A DNA stretch of 64,000 bases, taken from Saprospira grandis (GTDB taxonomy: Bacteria > Bacteroidota > Bacteroidia > Chitinophagales > Saprospiraceae). The notes below the pieces were generated by a model. The model worked only from the letters and a program-made list of their open reading frames with translations, did no database searches and had not been told where the DNA came from. The first letter of the stretch is position 1. Every line of letters starts with the position of its first letter. The position numbers and the translations under genes are program-made. This document shows positions 40,984 to 49,678 of this stretch, piece after piece. The stretch spans positions 3,303,501-3,367,500 of the forward strand of contig NZ_CP110854.1 in the NCBI RefSeq assembly GCF_027594745.1. Reading direction: 5' to 3'.

Positions 40984-43311
40984 ATGAAAGCATTAGCCAT
41001 TTTTCTCTTATCCAGTTTATTTTTTGGCCACCTAAATCTATTACAGATGAACCAACGAGAACTTTTTTTAGCAAAACAGCAGCAGTATCAAGAAGATACA
41101 GCCCTTTATGAAGAAACCTTGGCCCAATATCAAGAGCTCTATGCGCTTTATCAGGAGCTTCCTGCAGAGGACCCTGATCGCCCGAGCCTAAAGGCGGCTT
41201 TGCTCAAGACCAAAGAGGGCTTAAAAGCCTTTAAGCCGGAGCTCAAAATGGATAAGGCCAATTTGGAGCAGCTATTTTTGGCCCTTAAGCAAGAGGATAT
41301 TCCTAAGGATAAATTTTGGCAATTATTTCAAGCCTATTGTGTAGATATGCAGAAGACTTGTAAAAAAGCAAAAACTAATGTAAGAGGAGCTGCAACTTGG
41401 AAAACCAGCTCCCCTCAATCTGATTTGAGTGGTATTTACAACCTTTTTACTTACAAAAAAAGAAAGTCTATTATCAAAGAGCTTGAAGACGAACTTTATG
41501 CTAGCGTACAAGCTGCAGACAAAAAATCACCTACAGCCTTTTTAGAAGAACTCGAAGCTATTTTTGCTAACTATGAAAAAAAAGCTGCTAGCAAAGATGG
41601 CAGATCAGACCATAAACAAATAGAAACTTCCCTAGACTTTAAAAACTATGTCCTTTCCCCAAACCAACTAGAAAGCATTTTGGACCAAGCCTTGGCCAAA
41701 GACGACTTTTTGACGGAGGAGGAGTTGGAGGCGAAGAAAGAGAGAGAAATAGAGGAAAAAAAAGAAGCAGATTCTACTTACCGAGAAGAACTGGCTAGAT
41801 TCAATGAAGTTCTAAGGTATTGCAACAGTAATATTTTGAACAAGCTTCATGTCATAGAGAGTTCAGAAGAAACAACTGCATTAGCCAAAGGTGTAGAGTA
41901 CTATATTTCTGCCAAGGAGTTAATAGAATTTTTAGGAAAAGGAAATACAGGACATCCTCTTGTTCGGGCAGAACTCATTAAACAATTGGCTGCTCAACTA
42001 GATAGTAGCAAGCAATACTCCATACGAGAATTAGTGGTAAAGATTGAAAATAGCCTAGAGCTTTCTACAGCCTTTAGTACCCATCTCTTTCTTCAGGAGT
42101 TTTATGATTTTCAAAAACAAGAGTGGGTAGAAGGAGCTCCTCCAGCAGGTAAAGAACTCTATCCCCCAGATTGGTTAAGTAGTTGCTTTGATCCTAGATT
42201 ACGCAAAAGCCAGCCAAGTCGAGAAGTGGCCATTATACAGCTAAAAGAAAAAATTGAAGCTTGGTTTGAAAAACTACAGCCCAGTATAAAAGATCCTAAT
42301 ATTAGCAATTACTGTCTAAACAAAAAGCGATGGAAGGCTAGTCTAAGCTATCTTTTTTCAGCATCGACAGCAACTGGGCTAAAAATACCTCTTTTAGAAG
42401 ACTATTTTTTAGCTAAAATGGATCAAATCGACCCCAAGGAAGATCATCTTTATATGAAAGATTTTACCACAGAAGTTTGGGATGATTTTCTGGGCGATAA
42501 AGATTTTCAACGAGTAGATCCTTTCCATAACTTATTAGCTGAAGAGATTAAGCAATTGGCAGATAGTGCGGTAGTGCTCTTATCGCCAGCCAAAGAATGG
42601 GAAAAAGCAATTCGAGCAAGTCGTTGTCAGGGAGCAAAACCACTGCTTTTAGAGCCTATAGATGCTGTTTACAACTTGGCCCAAATGCCAATAACATTTT
42701 CACTTCAAGGAGAAGAAAGACTTGCTCACTTTGATAAAGTGACTATTGGTTTTCCACTAAAATATGAATATGGGATAGCCCCCGGAGTAGGTAACAGCCT
42801 TCGGCAAGTTGCGTTTCTCTCTTTTGATGAGAGCAAAAGCCCCGTCATTGTAGGAGGGGCTAATATAGCCAATATGAAAATTCATAGCCTAACATCAGAT
42901 ACTGTTCGACGCCAAAGGAATGGAAATAGCATGGATAGCTATTGGGTATTTAGCGTTCGTGCCGAGATTGATCTATTCTCTATATTGGGGATAGACACCA
43001 CTGCTTTATCGACGCTTGATGAGGATGATATTCCTTTTTATCTATTAGAAGAAATCCGCAAATACTTTGGCTCTTCAGTAAGTATAGGGCCAATATCCTT
43101 TGATATTAAGAACCCCGAAATAAAAATAGATTACCTAGCAAAAATGGAGGTCAAGTTAAGTTCTTATCCCAAAGGAATCGAAAGCCTGCTCCTCCAAAAC
43201 CACTTAACAGGTCCTACTAAGTTCAATCCTATACCCAACTATGGGTTGAAGGTAGATGATAAACATAAAGCAAGCATCTTTTGGGAACAACTGCCCAAAG
43301 TAAAAAAATAA
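40984..43311 (+). CDS. Inverted paralogue B: secreted helical protein, function unknown
   Basis: A 775-residue protein with the same signal-like N-terminus and first 110 residues as paralogue A, with a handful of substitutions. The shared block NYVLSPNQLESILDQAL also recurs near residue 223. The later part differs, with a long Lys/Glu-rich helix (EELEAKKEREIEEKKEA) and a beta-rich C-terminal region (ITFSLQGEERLAHFDKVTIGF). The pattern of a constant head and different tails resembles diversifying secreted proteins, but no toxin or binding motif was recognised. It is divergent from the alpha-2-macroglobulin gene and ends in the same type of terminator as paralogue A. Confidence 0.75.
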   Translation: MKALAIFLLSSLFFGHLNLLQMNQRELFLAKQQQYQEDTALYEETLAQYQELYALYQELPAEDPDRPSLKAALLKTKEGLKAFKPELKMDKANLEQLFLALKQEDIPKDKFWQLFQAYCVDMQKTCKKAKTNVRGAATWKTSSPQSDLSGIYNLFTYKKRKSIIKELEDELYASVQAADKKSPTAFLEELEAIFANYEKKAASKDGRSDHKQIETSLDFKNYVLSPNQLESILDQALAKDDFLTEEELEAKKEREIEEKKEADSTYREELARFNEVLRYCNSNILNKLHVIESSEETTALAKGVEYYISAKELIEFLGKGNTGHPLVRAELIKQLAAQLDSSKQYSIRELVVKIENSLELSTAFSTHLFLQEFYDFQKQEWVEGAPPAGKELYPPDWLSSCFDPRLRKSQPSREVAIIQLKEKIEAWFEKLQPSIKDPNISNYCLNKKRWKASLSYLFSASTATGLKIPLLEDYFLAKMDQIDPKEDHLYMKDFTTEVWDDFLGDKDFQRVDPFHNLLAEEIKQLADSAVVLLSPAKEWEKAIRASRCQGAKPLLLEPIDAVYNLAQMPITFSLQGEERLAHFDKVTIGFPLKYEYGIAPGVGNSLRQVAFLSFDESKSPVIVGGANIANMKIHSLTSDTVRRQRNGNSMDSYWVFSVRAEIDLFSILGIDTTALSTLDEDDIPFYLLEEIRKYFGSSVSIGPISFDIKNPEIKIDYLAKMEVKLSSYPKGIESLLLQNHLTGPTKFNPIPNYGLKVDDKHKASIFWEQLPKVKK

Positions 43312-43325
43312 AAACCAGTTACTCC

Positions 43326-43360
43326 AAGCCCCAAACGGGAGTTTGGGGCTTTGCTTTTTT
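43326..43360 (+). terminator. Terminator of inverted paralogue B
   Basis: An 11-bp stem, AAGCCCCAAAC with its complement around GGGA, is followed by TTGCTTTTTT. It mirrors the terminator of paralogue A. Confidence 0.8.
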
Positions 43361-43391
43361 AATAAAGGATTGCGCAGCAATACCGCTGTTG

Positions 43392-43411
43392 CTGTAGGTT
43401 TCAACCTACAG
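43392..43411. repeat. Short palindrome
   Basis: CTGTAGGTTTCAACCTACAG, with the left neighbour GCGCAGCAATACCGCTGTTG, is the inverted counterpart of the element at 31828-31866. Confidence 0.8.
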
Positions 43412-43416
43412 TAAAA

Positions 43417-43627
43417 AGGGCCGAAGGCCCGCGGCTGAGGGATGGGCAGCAGTGGCCGAAGGCCAGACCGAAGCCGCCAAAGGCGGCTGAAGGGCCGAGC
43501 GAACAGCGAGCTGCGAGACAGCCCGACCCGAGCGATAATTCATGAGGGTTTTAACCCTCATTTTGTATAGCTTCGCAAAGCGATACCGCTTTGCGCTGGG
43601 TTTCAACCTAGCGGAAGGGGCAGCCCC
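43417..43627 (-). repeat. GC-rich modular hairpin repeat, copy 15, with inserted palindromes
   Basis: Minus orientation. Between the conserved core (GGGCCGAGCGAACAGCGAG) and the GGGGCAGCCCC edge, hairpin 1 is replaced by about 85 bp with ATGAGGGTTTTAACCCTCAT (43542-43561), a GCTTCGCAAAGCG hairpin and CGCTGGGTTTCAACCTAGCG (43594-43613). Copy 20 has almost the same insert. It lies between convergent paralogue B and the amidase gene. Confidence 0.88.
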
Positions 43628-43663
43628 AAAAAAAAGGAAAAACGATTAAAATCGTTCTTCCTT
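43628..43663 (-). terminator. Terminator of the amidase gene
   Basis: AAGGAA-A-AACGAT pairs with ATCGTT-C-TTCCTT around TAAA, with a T run on the minus strand, 12 bp past the amidase stop. Confidence 0.75.
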
Positions 43664-43674
43664 AGAAGCCCTTG

Positions 43675-44595
43675 TTATTTAAATAGGCGATAGACCTTTT
43701 GCAAGACATTGATGAGTTCGGCCTGCGGAAAAGTATCAAATTTGCCGTATTCAAAGTTGGTGTGGGTGCAGAGTTTTCGGCGGAGGGCCATAGCCTCCCA
43801 GCTCAGTTCAAACCAGTCGTTCATGGGGCCATCTTGGCCATAATTGATATGGAGTTTTTGGCCCAAAACCACCAACAGCCGATAGAGGGCATCGAGTTGG
43901 GCGGGGCTGTATTTATGCCAATATGTATAGGTTCGGAAAGGCTGCGGCAAGATGGCCACCTCATTGGCTGGCACCTCAATTTTGCCGCCCAAAGCATAGT
44001 AGCGGCCATTTTTTTTCTCCAAAATGCCCCAGCTACAAAGCTCAATGCCCACATAAGATTGATTGACCAAAATGTTGTGCTCATTGGAAAAGCCCATGCG
44101 TTTGCTCAGAATATGGTGGGCCCAAGCATCGATTGGAATACATTGCACAATTTTTCCGTCGCTTTCGGCATTGCCCGAGGCGCCCCCTCTGCCGATGACA
44201 AAATGGGTGCCTACAGGGCCTCGGCGGTCGGCTTTCCAGACCTCCACCACCCGCTCGGGCCGGCCCCCAGAAACCGTATGATGTAAACAAACGCCAATTT
44301 TTTTGCTGCTGCTATGGATATACTCGCCGGGGCCTAAATCTAGATATTGGTCGACAATTGGGTCAAAAGCTTGGGGATGCTGGTTGATTCGTTGATTGAT
44401 TTTGGCCCAGGTTTTTGGTCCAACAACACCATCGGCCCAAAGGCCTTCTTTTTTCTGGAATTTCTTGACCGCCTGTTCGGTCACGGCGCCAAAAAGACCA
44501 TCGGCCACCAAAGGGTAGCCCAATTGACTAAGTTGCTGCTGCAGACTTTTGACGGCCTGACCTTGGTCATTTCTTCTGATTGTGGGATTGCTCAT
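43675..44595 (-). CDS. N-acetylmuramoyl-L-alanine amidase with peptidoglycan-binding domain
   Basis: A 306-residue enzyme expected to cut the amide bond between MurNAc and the stem peptide. Residues 5-70 form a peptidoglycan-binding type 1 domain (QGQAVKSLQQQLSQLGYPLVADGLFG in two parts, GVVGPKTW). The amidase type 2 domain follows, with likely zinc ligands His105 (CLHHTVS) and the late CTHTNFEYGKFD motif, plus DAWAHH and VGIELCSWG. No signal peptide is visible, so export is unexplained, or it is delivered by another secretion route. It is the last gene on the minus strand below the cytoskeletal-like locus; a terminator upstream (44693-44724) suggests separate transcription. Confidence 0.87.
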   Translation of the reverse strand: MSNPTIRRNDQGQAVKSLQQQLSQLGYPLVADGLFGAVTEQAVKKFQKKEGLWADGVVGPKTWAKINQRINQHPQAFDPIVDQYLDLGPGEYIHSSSKKIGVCLHHTVSGGRPERVVEVWKADRRGPVGTHFVIGRGGASGNAESDGKIVQCIPIDAWAHHILSKRMGFSNEHNILVNQSYVGIELCSWGILEKKNGRYYALGGKIEVPANEVAILPQPFRTYTYWHKYSPAQLDALYRLLVVLGQKLHINYGQDGPMNDWFELSWEAMALRRKLCTHTNFEYGKFDTFPQAELINVLQKVYRLFK

Positions 44596-44692
44596 AGGGA
44601 AAGGTTGAAGCTTAGAAAATCAGTTGTTTTTGATTAGTTAGCAACTTTTTAGCCTAGTTGGCTTTTGTTGGAGACTTTCTTTGGGGAGGACC

Positions 44693-44724
44693 AAAAAAAA
44701 GCTGCCGAAAAAATCAGCAGCTTA
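44693..44724 (-). terminator. Terminator of the coiled-coil membrane gene
   Basis: AAGCTGC (44699-44705) pairs with GCAGCTT (44717-44723), with eight A on the plus strand (T on the minus strand) at 44693-44700. It lies 6 bp past the stop at 44730. Confidence 0.7.
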
Positions 44725-44729
44725 TCATT

Positions 44730-45938
44730 TTACCAGTTGATAATCATCTTTTTCTTTACTCGCCAACCTTGACCCTGTCGGACCAATAGGCCGGGGGTGA
44801 TTTTGGCATGAGGGGGGATTTGGCCATCTTGATAAATATCGGCAGAGGCCCGTAAATAATTTCGATGGTCGGTATTTACTCTAGCGAGTACAGCAGGTTC
44901 TAGACGCAGACTAAAGCTAGCTTCTTGGCTCTGTTCATCTACATACTCTAGTAGAAAAAGGCTAGTAGGGCTAGGCGTTTGGCTAATGTCTTGGCCGTAA
45001 AATAGTCCATCTTTTGGATCGGGGGGAGCGTTGAGGTAGGCTTTCATTTTAGGTTTTTGAGGAGTAGGAGATGGCTCCGTTTTATGCTCTTGCAAAGGCC
45101 GTTTTTCTCGATTTTGGGCGATTAAATCATCTTTCAGCCGTTCAATTTCTTGTTTATACCGCTTAATATCTTTCTCTGCACTTTGCAATCGTTGTTGAGC
45201 GGCGGCCACTTCTTTTTGGAGCTGTCTATTTTTACTTTGGAGCTGTTCTTCTGGGCTGGCAAAATTGCTCTTTTCTTCCTTCTTTTTAGCTGGTCGAACG
45301 GCGGCGCCAATAAATAGGCCCAACAAAAAGCCAATAGCCAAACCGCCGCTAATCCAGCCATAGGGTAAGCCCGTGGAGGCCTCTGCTTGGGCTGTCTTTG
45401 CCTTGGGTTTTTCGGCTTTTACTGGAGCTTGTTCTAGCTTAGTGAGTGATTGGTAGTAGGCTCGTTGAGCGGGAGCTGCCTGCAGCTCTTCTGGATGTTG
45501 AAGGTAGTAGGCATGTATCTTTTCTATGCTTTGGCAAATCAGGATTTGCGCCAGTTTTTGTTGCTCTGTTTCTTTTCGGAGAAGGGCAATCGTGGGCTGT
45601 CGAAAAATGCTATCCCATTTGTTATTAGCGCTAGGGTAGTCTTTTAGCTTTTGGGCCCAAAAGCTACTATCTGTATTGGGCTTCCATTCGTGTAGCTTTA
45701 AACTTTGGTAAGCGCCTAATAAAATATTATTGCCCTTACCTTTTCCTTCAGCGCCAAAAGATTGTTTAAAAATAGTGCTGACATCGACCAAATTGAAGCC
45801 ATCAACTTGACAATTACAGCTTGTTTTTATTTCTTCAATAATGGCTGTTTGCTCTTGTGGATTCCAGCTTGTTTGTTGGGCCCAAAGGCTAGCTGGGAGC
45901 AGAAAAGCAGCGCATAGCAGTGTTTTGTATTTTGACAT
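44730..45938 (-). CDS. Exported membrane protein with coiled coil, function unknown
   Basis: A 402-residue protein. The N-terminal signal (MSKYKTLLCAAFLLPASLWA) is followed by an extracytoplasmic region of about 165 residues with a cysteine pair (TSCNCQVDG). A membrane segment lies near 195-215 (WISGGLAIGFLLGLFIGAAV), then a coiled coil (about 230-290) and a C-terminal domain with GLFYGQDISQTP. The start is the ATG at 45938; the frame continues upstream without signal character. It is 52 bp after the actin-like gene, so probably the same operon. It could link the cytoplasmic actin-like protein to the envelope, which is inference. Confidence 0.7.
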   Translation of the reverse strand: MSKYKTLLCAAFLLPASLWAQQTSWNPQEQTAIIEEIKTSCNCQVDGFNLVDVSTIFKQSFGAEGKGKGNNILLGAYQSLKLHEWKPNTDSSFWAQKLKDYPSANNKWDSIFRQPTIALLRKETEQQKLAQILICQSIEKIHAYYLQHPEELQAAPAQRAYYQSLTKLEQAPVKAEKPKAKTAQAEASTGLPYGWISGGLAIGFLLGLFIGAAVRPAKKKEEKSNFASPEEQLQSKNRQLQKEVAAAQQRLQSAEKDIKRYKQEIERLKDDLIAQNREKRPLQEHKTEPSPTPQKPKMKAYLNAPPDPKDGLFYGQDISQTPSPTSLFLLEYVDEQSQEASFSLRLEPAVLARVNTDHRNYLRASADIYQDGQIPPHAKITPGLLVRQGQGWRVKKKMIINW

Positions 45939-45990
45939 AGGGTTATGGTTTGGGAGAGCGCTAGCCCTCAGGGCCAGCGCTCCATTGTAT

Positions 45991-48900
45991 TTAGATGCGC
46001 TTATTTCCAATCTCCAGAATAAGGCGGTGCAGGGCCCCAACTAGGGGATAGAAAAAGAGAGTTTCCTCAATGAGGTCTGCGGGATCAGTGAGTTGGAGCC
46101 GTTCTCTAAGTCCGGCTTCATAGAAAGCCTCTAGATTATAAGAAAGGACCTGTTTGTAGTCTTGGATTTTTCCGACGGGGATGCCCAAATCGGACCAGCG
46201 GAACTCATAGCCGAGATCTAGAATAAGGTCGACAAAATCTAGATAAGACTTGAGGGCTCCTTCCTTGAAATTCCGTTCTTGGTCCTCAATCATTTGATTA
46301 TAAGTGAGGCGGGGACCAGTGCGATCTCCGAGCAACATAGCATGGCTAGACAAAAGAACGGTAGAAGAAATTCGCCCACTGTTGCGGTTTTGGTGGCGAA
46401 GAAGTTTGAGTCCGCCTTTACAAGTGGCTTCTTTTGGTTGGCTACTTACTCTTAACTCTAGGCGAATGCGGTCATATTCTTTTTGATAGACTCTTTCAAA
46501 GACTCGTCCGGCCAATTCTTCTAGTAATTCTTTTCTGGGGTCATTATCCAAATAGTCTAAGCTTTTGGAGGTATTCCCTGAGTAGAAAATATACTGCGGC
46601 ATCGCTAGATCTTGAGCTTTCATCCAGCAGGCGGTATGGTATAAAATGGCCAAGTGGAAGGTATAGAAAGCAATACTAAAGTCTTCATCTTGTCGAAGTT
46701 TTTCGGCAAAAGAGAAGTGAAGATCAGGATTTGTATTGCGGATATTGCCTTCTAGAGAGAAGAAAAAGCTATTGAGGTCTGCAGAGCGTCCTTTGGCGGG
46801 ATCGCTAAGCTGTTGGTAGACGCTCATAAAGCGGCCCAGTTCGGGATTGGCATCTAGGTAGTTTTCTACTTGGCTAGAGAAGGCCTTGACAAAGCCATTT
46901 TCTAAGGATTGCTGTCTACCATAGCCATTACCAAAGAGGGTATCTCCGGCAAAGCGGAAAGAGGTATGGAAAGTAGGTTGTCCTTTTTCAAAAACTTGTA
47001 CATCGGTAGTTCCTCCACCAATATCGATATTTACAGAGGGTTGGCTACCGATAGCGGTATCTGCATGTTCGTAGTAGGGGGCTTCAGATTCGGGCAGGTC
47101 GCTAATTTTGGCATTGGGGCCAAGGTAAGCTTTGGCGAGGTCCTCCCAATTTCGGCGGAGCTCACTTTTGCTTCTTCGGCTCATGCTAGAGGGGTAGAAC
47201 CAGAGGAGTTCGACCTTATTGAGGTCGCCACCATTGAGCAGCACCTTATTATGAATCATAAACATCAGTGATTCGAGGTAGGCGCGCACTCTTCTTTGGC
47301 CCTCATCGGAATTTCCGCTTAGGTCTCCCCATTTGAGGTTGGTAATGATTTTAGATTGGGGCAGGCTACTATCCTGTTCAAAATAGAGGGTGGGGTTATA
47401 GTCTAAATAACTTTGTGCGGCCTGCTGCCAGTTTAGGTTTTGGCGTTCTGTGAGCGCCGTTCTAGAGGGGAAGTGGTATTCTCCACCAATTTCTAGAGGA
47501 AGGAGCTCTTTGAGGAAATAACTATTGAGTTCAGGGAAGCTCAGGCGATACTCTTGGTTGTTGAGTTGGGCCAATTGAGCATCCTGTTTTCCAATATCGA
47601 AGGTTTTGGGGTTACCATGCCCTTCTGAGTATTCAATATGCGTATTGGTGGTCCCAAAGTCAATTGCAAAGCTAAAGGACTTACTTTGGTTGGCTACTTT
47701 GCGCCATTTGGGCAAAATAATGGCAGCATAGCGGCCTTCTTGAGTAAGCTGCAAATAGTCAAAGGGCTCTTGTAGGGCAAAGTACTGCGAGCTAGCTAGA
47801 GCGCCAGTGCTGCCTAAGCTTCGTTTTTGTTCTTTTACATTTTGCAGGTGGACCTCTTGGCTGGCCTTAAAGAACTTGATTTCATAATCTTTATGTTCAA
47901 TATCGACTAAACCGACCCGAAGATGCTTGGCTGTTTGGAGCAGCGGCATAATGGCTAGGTTGAGTTGGCTGCTTCGGATAGCGCCATCATTGTGCTGAGC
48001 ATCAATATGGGGTTCTGCATTGCGGTAATAGATGCGCTCTAGGTTCAAAAACTGATTGTTTTTGCTAATGGGTAGGCGCAGATTGACCTTAAAAGAAGAG
48101 CTACTCAGTTTTTCGATACTAAAGACGGGCCGCCCATCGGGCAGTTGCCGCATCAGGTCTTCTGGCTCGAAAAAGGAGAAGAACAGAGGCTTAATAGGGA
48201 GGGCAAAGTGGCGGTCTCCCAAAATGGCCTGTGCTCGGTCGGTAAGGTTAAAGTTGAGTAAATGCCCCATGAAGAAGCTATCTTGTTCGGCCTCAAAGGG
48301 CAGCTCTAGTAGATAGTCTTCTAGGAAATCAGAAATAGTGAGATAGGGGTATTTATTGTTAATATCGGGCAGCTGACGCTCTTGCAATGGCTTGTGGTCC
48401 ACAGGGGGAACCTTGGTCTCAAAGCGCCAACGGCTGCCCATATAGAGCAGGCTCGCTTGCAATTTATCTTGCAAAAGAAGCGGCACTTTTTGGTCGGGAT
48501 GCAGCTGACTATATTTTTGGTTGACCTCTCCAGGCTGGCTAAAGGAGCCAATGGCAAAGTCGGTTTCTGCGCTGCTTTCTCCCTCTTTGCGTTTGTACAA
48601 AACGACATCGGGAAGAATTTCGATTTGGGTATTGGGGCCAGCAAAATTGGCGATACTATAACTGCGGTCCATATCTTGGCGCAGGGTATCTTCCAGTTTA
48701 TTTTCTAGGGCCTTGAGCTCTTTAAAGAGATCGGGATCGGTGCGGTTGATTTGGCGCAGGCTGACCTCCATGTATTTCCACATCAGATTGGCGGTTTGTT
48801 TTAGCTTAGGATAGCGATAAAACAATTGGTAGAGGTAGCGAATAAAGTCTTTTTCTCGATTGTAGAGCGGACAAAAGCTATTGTCAAATAAACTATCTTC

Positions 48901-49482
48901 TCCAAAGACGATTTGTTGGCCCTGTTCTTTGGGGTCTGGAATATTGGGCGAAGAAAAGAATAGGGTAGAGGCGCAGGTACCGCCCACGGGTAGGTAGTTC
49001 CAGCGCAAGATATAAATATCTTGGAGGAGCGAAAGTCCCGAGTTTTGGGCCGAGTTCTTAATAAAGAGTTCTAAGGCATGGCCCAAAACGGCATGTTTGG
49101 GATTGCGATTGAGAGCGGCAATATTATCTTCAATATTCCAGCGAACAATATCTACCTCCATATTTCGAGCACGTACATTATCATACTCAAAAAAGAGTTG
49201 GGCCACATCTAGGGCCTCGGAAATAAGGCGGTGGTGGATGCTGTTGCCATGTAAGCGAGAGGGATCTAAATCGGCCATTTTGTGCACCCGCTCAAAGGCA
49301 TTTTCTGTGAGGTGGATGCGCGCAAAAGGCGAAGGAATAGAGGTAATGGCAATATTGTGATGTTCCCCAGAAGGGTCTTTAATCTGTTCAATTTGGCTAT
49401 CGTGCATTTTGCCCGTTTCATGCCAGTCGGTGCCTACCTGATTGGCCGAATGCAAACGCAGTACTTCTTCTTTTAAATTCAT
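45991..49482 (-). CDS. Large protein with actin/Hsp70-fold ATPase domain
   Basis: A 1163-residue cytoplasmic protein. Residues about 603-1000 show the actin/Hsp70/sugar-kinase nucleotide-binding signatures in order: phosphate 1 AIDFGTTNTHIEY (606-617), phosphate 2 VNIDIGGGTTDV (817-828) and an adenosine-type motif IFYSGNTSKSLDYL (965-978). The first 600 residues match nothing I know and contain few low-complexity parts. The C-terminal 160 residues are helical and end at the membrane-gene boundary. A vaguely similar layout exists in the SrfB virulence-factor family, but I cannot show homology. It lies directly after the tubulin-like gene, separated by repeat copy 16. Confidence 0.8.
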   Translation of the reverse strand: MNLKEEVLRLHSANQVGTDWHETGKMHDSQIEQIKDPSGEHHNIAITSIPSPFARIHLTENAFERVHKMADLDPSRLHGNSIHHRLISEALDVAQLFFEYDNVRARNMEVDIVRWNIEDNIAALNRNPKHAVLGHALELFIKNSAQNSGLSLLQDIYILRWNYLPVGGTCASTLFFSSPNIPDPKEQGQQIVFGEDSLFDNSFCPLYNREKDFIRYLYQLFYRYPKLKQTANLMWKYMEVSLRQINRTDPDLFKELKALENKLEDTLRQDMDRSYSIANFAGPNTQIEILPDVVLYKRKEGESSAETDFAIGSFSQPGEVNQKYSQLHPDQKVPLLLQDKLQASLLYMGSRWRFETKVPPVDHKPLQERQLPDINNKYPYLTISDFLEDYLLELPFEAEQDSFFMGHLLNFNLTDRAQAILGDRHFALPIKPLFFSFFEPEDLMRQLPDGRPVFSIEKLSSSSFKVNLRLPISKNNQFLNLERIYYRNAEPHIDAQHNDGAIRSSQLNLAIMPLLQTAKHLRVGLVDIEHKDYEIKFFKASQEVHLQNVKEQKRSLGSTGALASSQYFALQEPFDYLQLTQEGRYAAIILPKWRKVANQSKSFSFAIDFGTTNTHIEYSEGHGNPKTFDIGKQDAQLAQLNNQEYRLSFPELNSYFLKELLPLEIGGEYHFPSRTALTERQNLNWQQAAQSYLDYNPTLYFEQDSSLPQSKIITNLKWGDLSGNSDEGQRRVRAYLESLMFMIHNKVLLNGGDLNKVELLWFYPSSMSRRSKSELRRNWEDLAKAYLGPNAKISDLPESEAPYYEHADTAIGSQPSVNIDIGGGTTDVQVFEKGQPTFHTSFRFAGDTLFGNGYGRQQSLENGFVKAFSSQVENYLDANPELGRFMSVYQQLSDPAKGRSADLNSFFFSLEGNIRNTNPDLHFSFAEKLRQDEDFSIAFYTFHLAILYHTACWMKAQDLAMPQYIFYSGNTSKSLDYLDNDPRKELLEELAGRVFERVYQKEYDRIRLELRVSSQPKEATCKGGLKLLRHQNRNSGRISSTVLLSSHAMLLGDRTGPRLTYNQMIEDQERNFKEGALKSYLDFVDLILDLGYEFRWSDLGIPVGKIQDYKQVLSYNLEAFYEAGLRERLQLTDPADLIEETLFFYPLVGALHRLILEIGNKRI

Positions 49483-49531
49483 TTGTATCTATCTTGTGAT
49501 GGTCGTTTAAAATATTGTTGTCCGCCCATAT

Positions 49532-49671
49532 TGGCCCTTGGGCCAAAACGGCCTAGCGATGTGCAGGGGTGGCCGTCAGGCCAGACCAAGCTTTGAGCGC
49601 AGCGAAAAGCGAAGGGCCGAGCAGACTTGCGAGCCCCGAAACGTAGCGCCGCAGCTTGCTGCGGAGGCCCC
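49532..49671 (-). repeat. GC-rich modular hairpin repeat, copy 16
   Basis: Minus orientation, subtype II, with GGCCTAGCGATGTGCAGGGG at the inner end, GGCC-GTCA-GGCC, and GCAGC-TTG-CTGC near the edge GAGGCCCC. It sits between the tubulin-like and actin-like genes. It and copy 15 are one of only two neighbouring pairs with the same orientation. Confidence 0.9.
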
Positions 49672-49678
49672 AAAAAAA

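Noticed and set aside
31685..43627. Composite transposon
   Set aside because: No transposase or integrase is encoded in or near the inverted arms, and no target-site duplication was identified.
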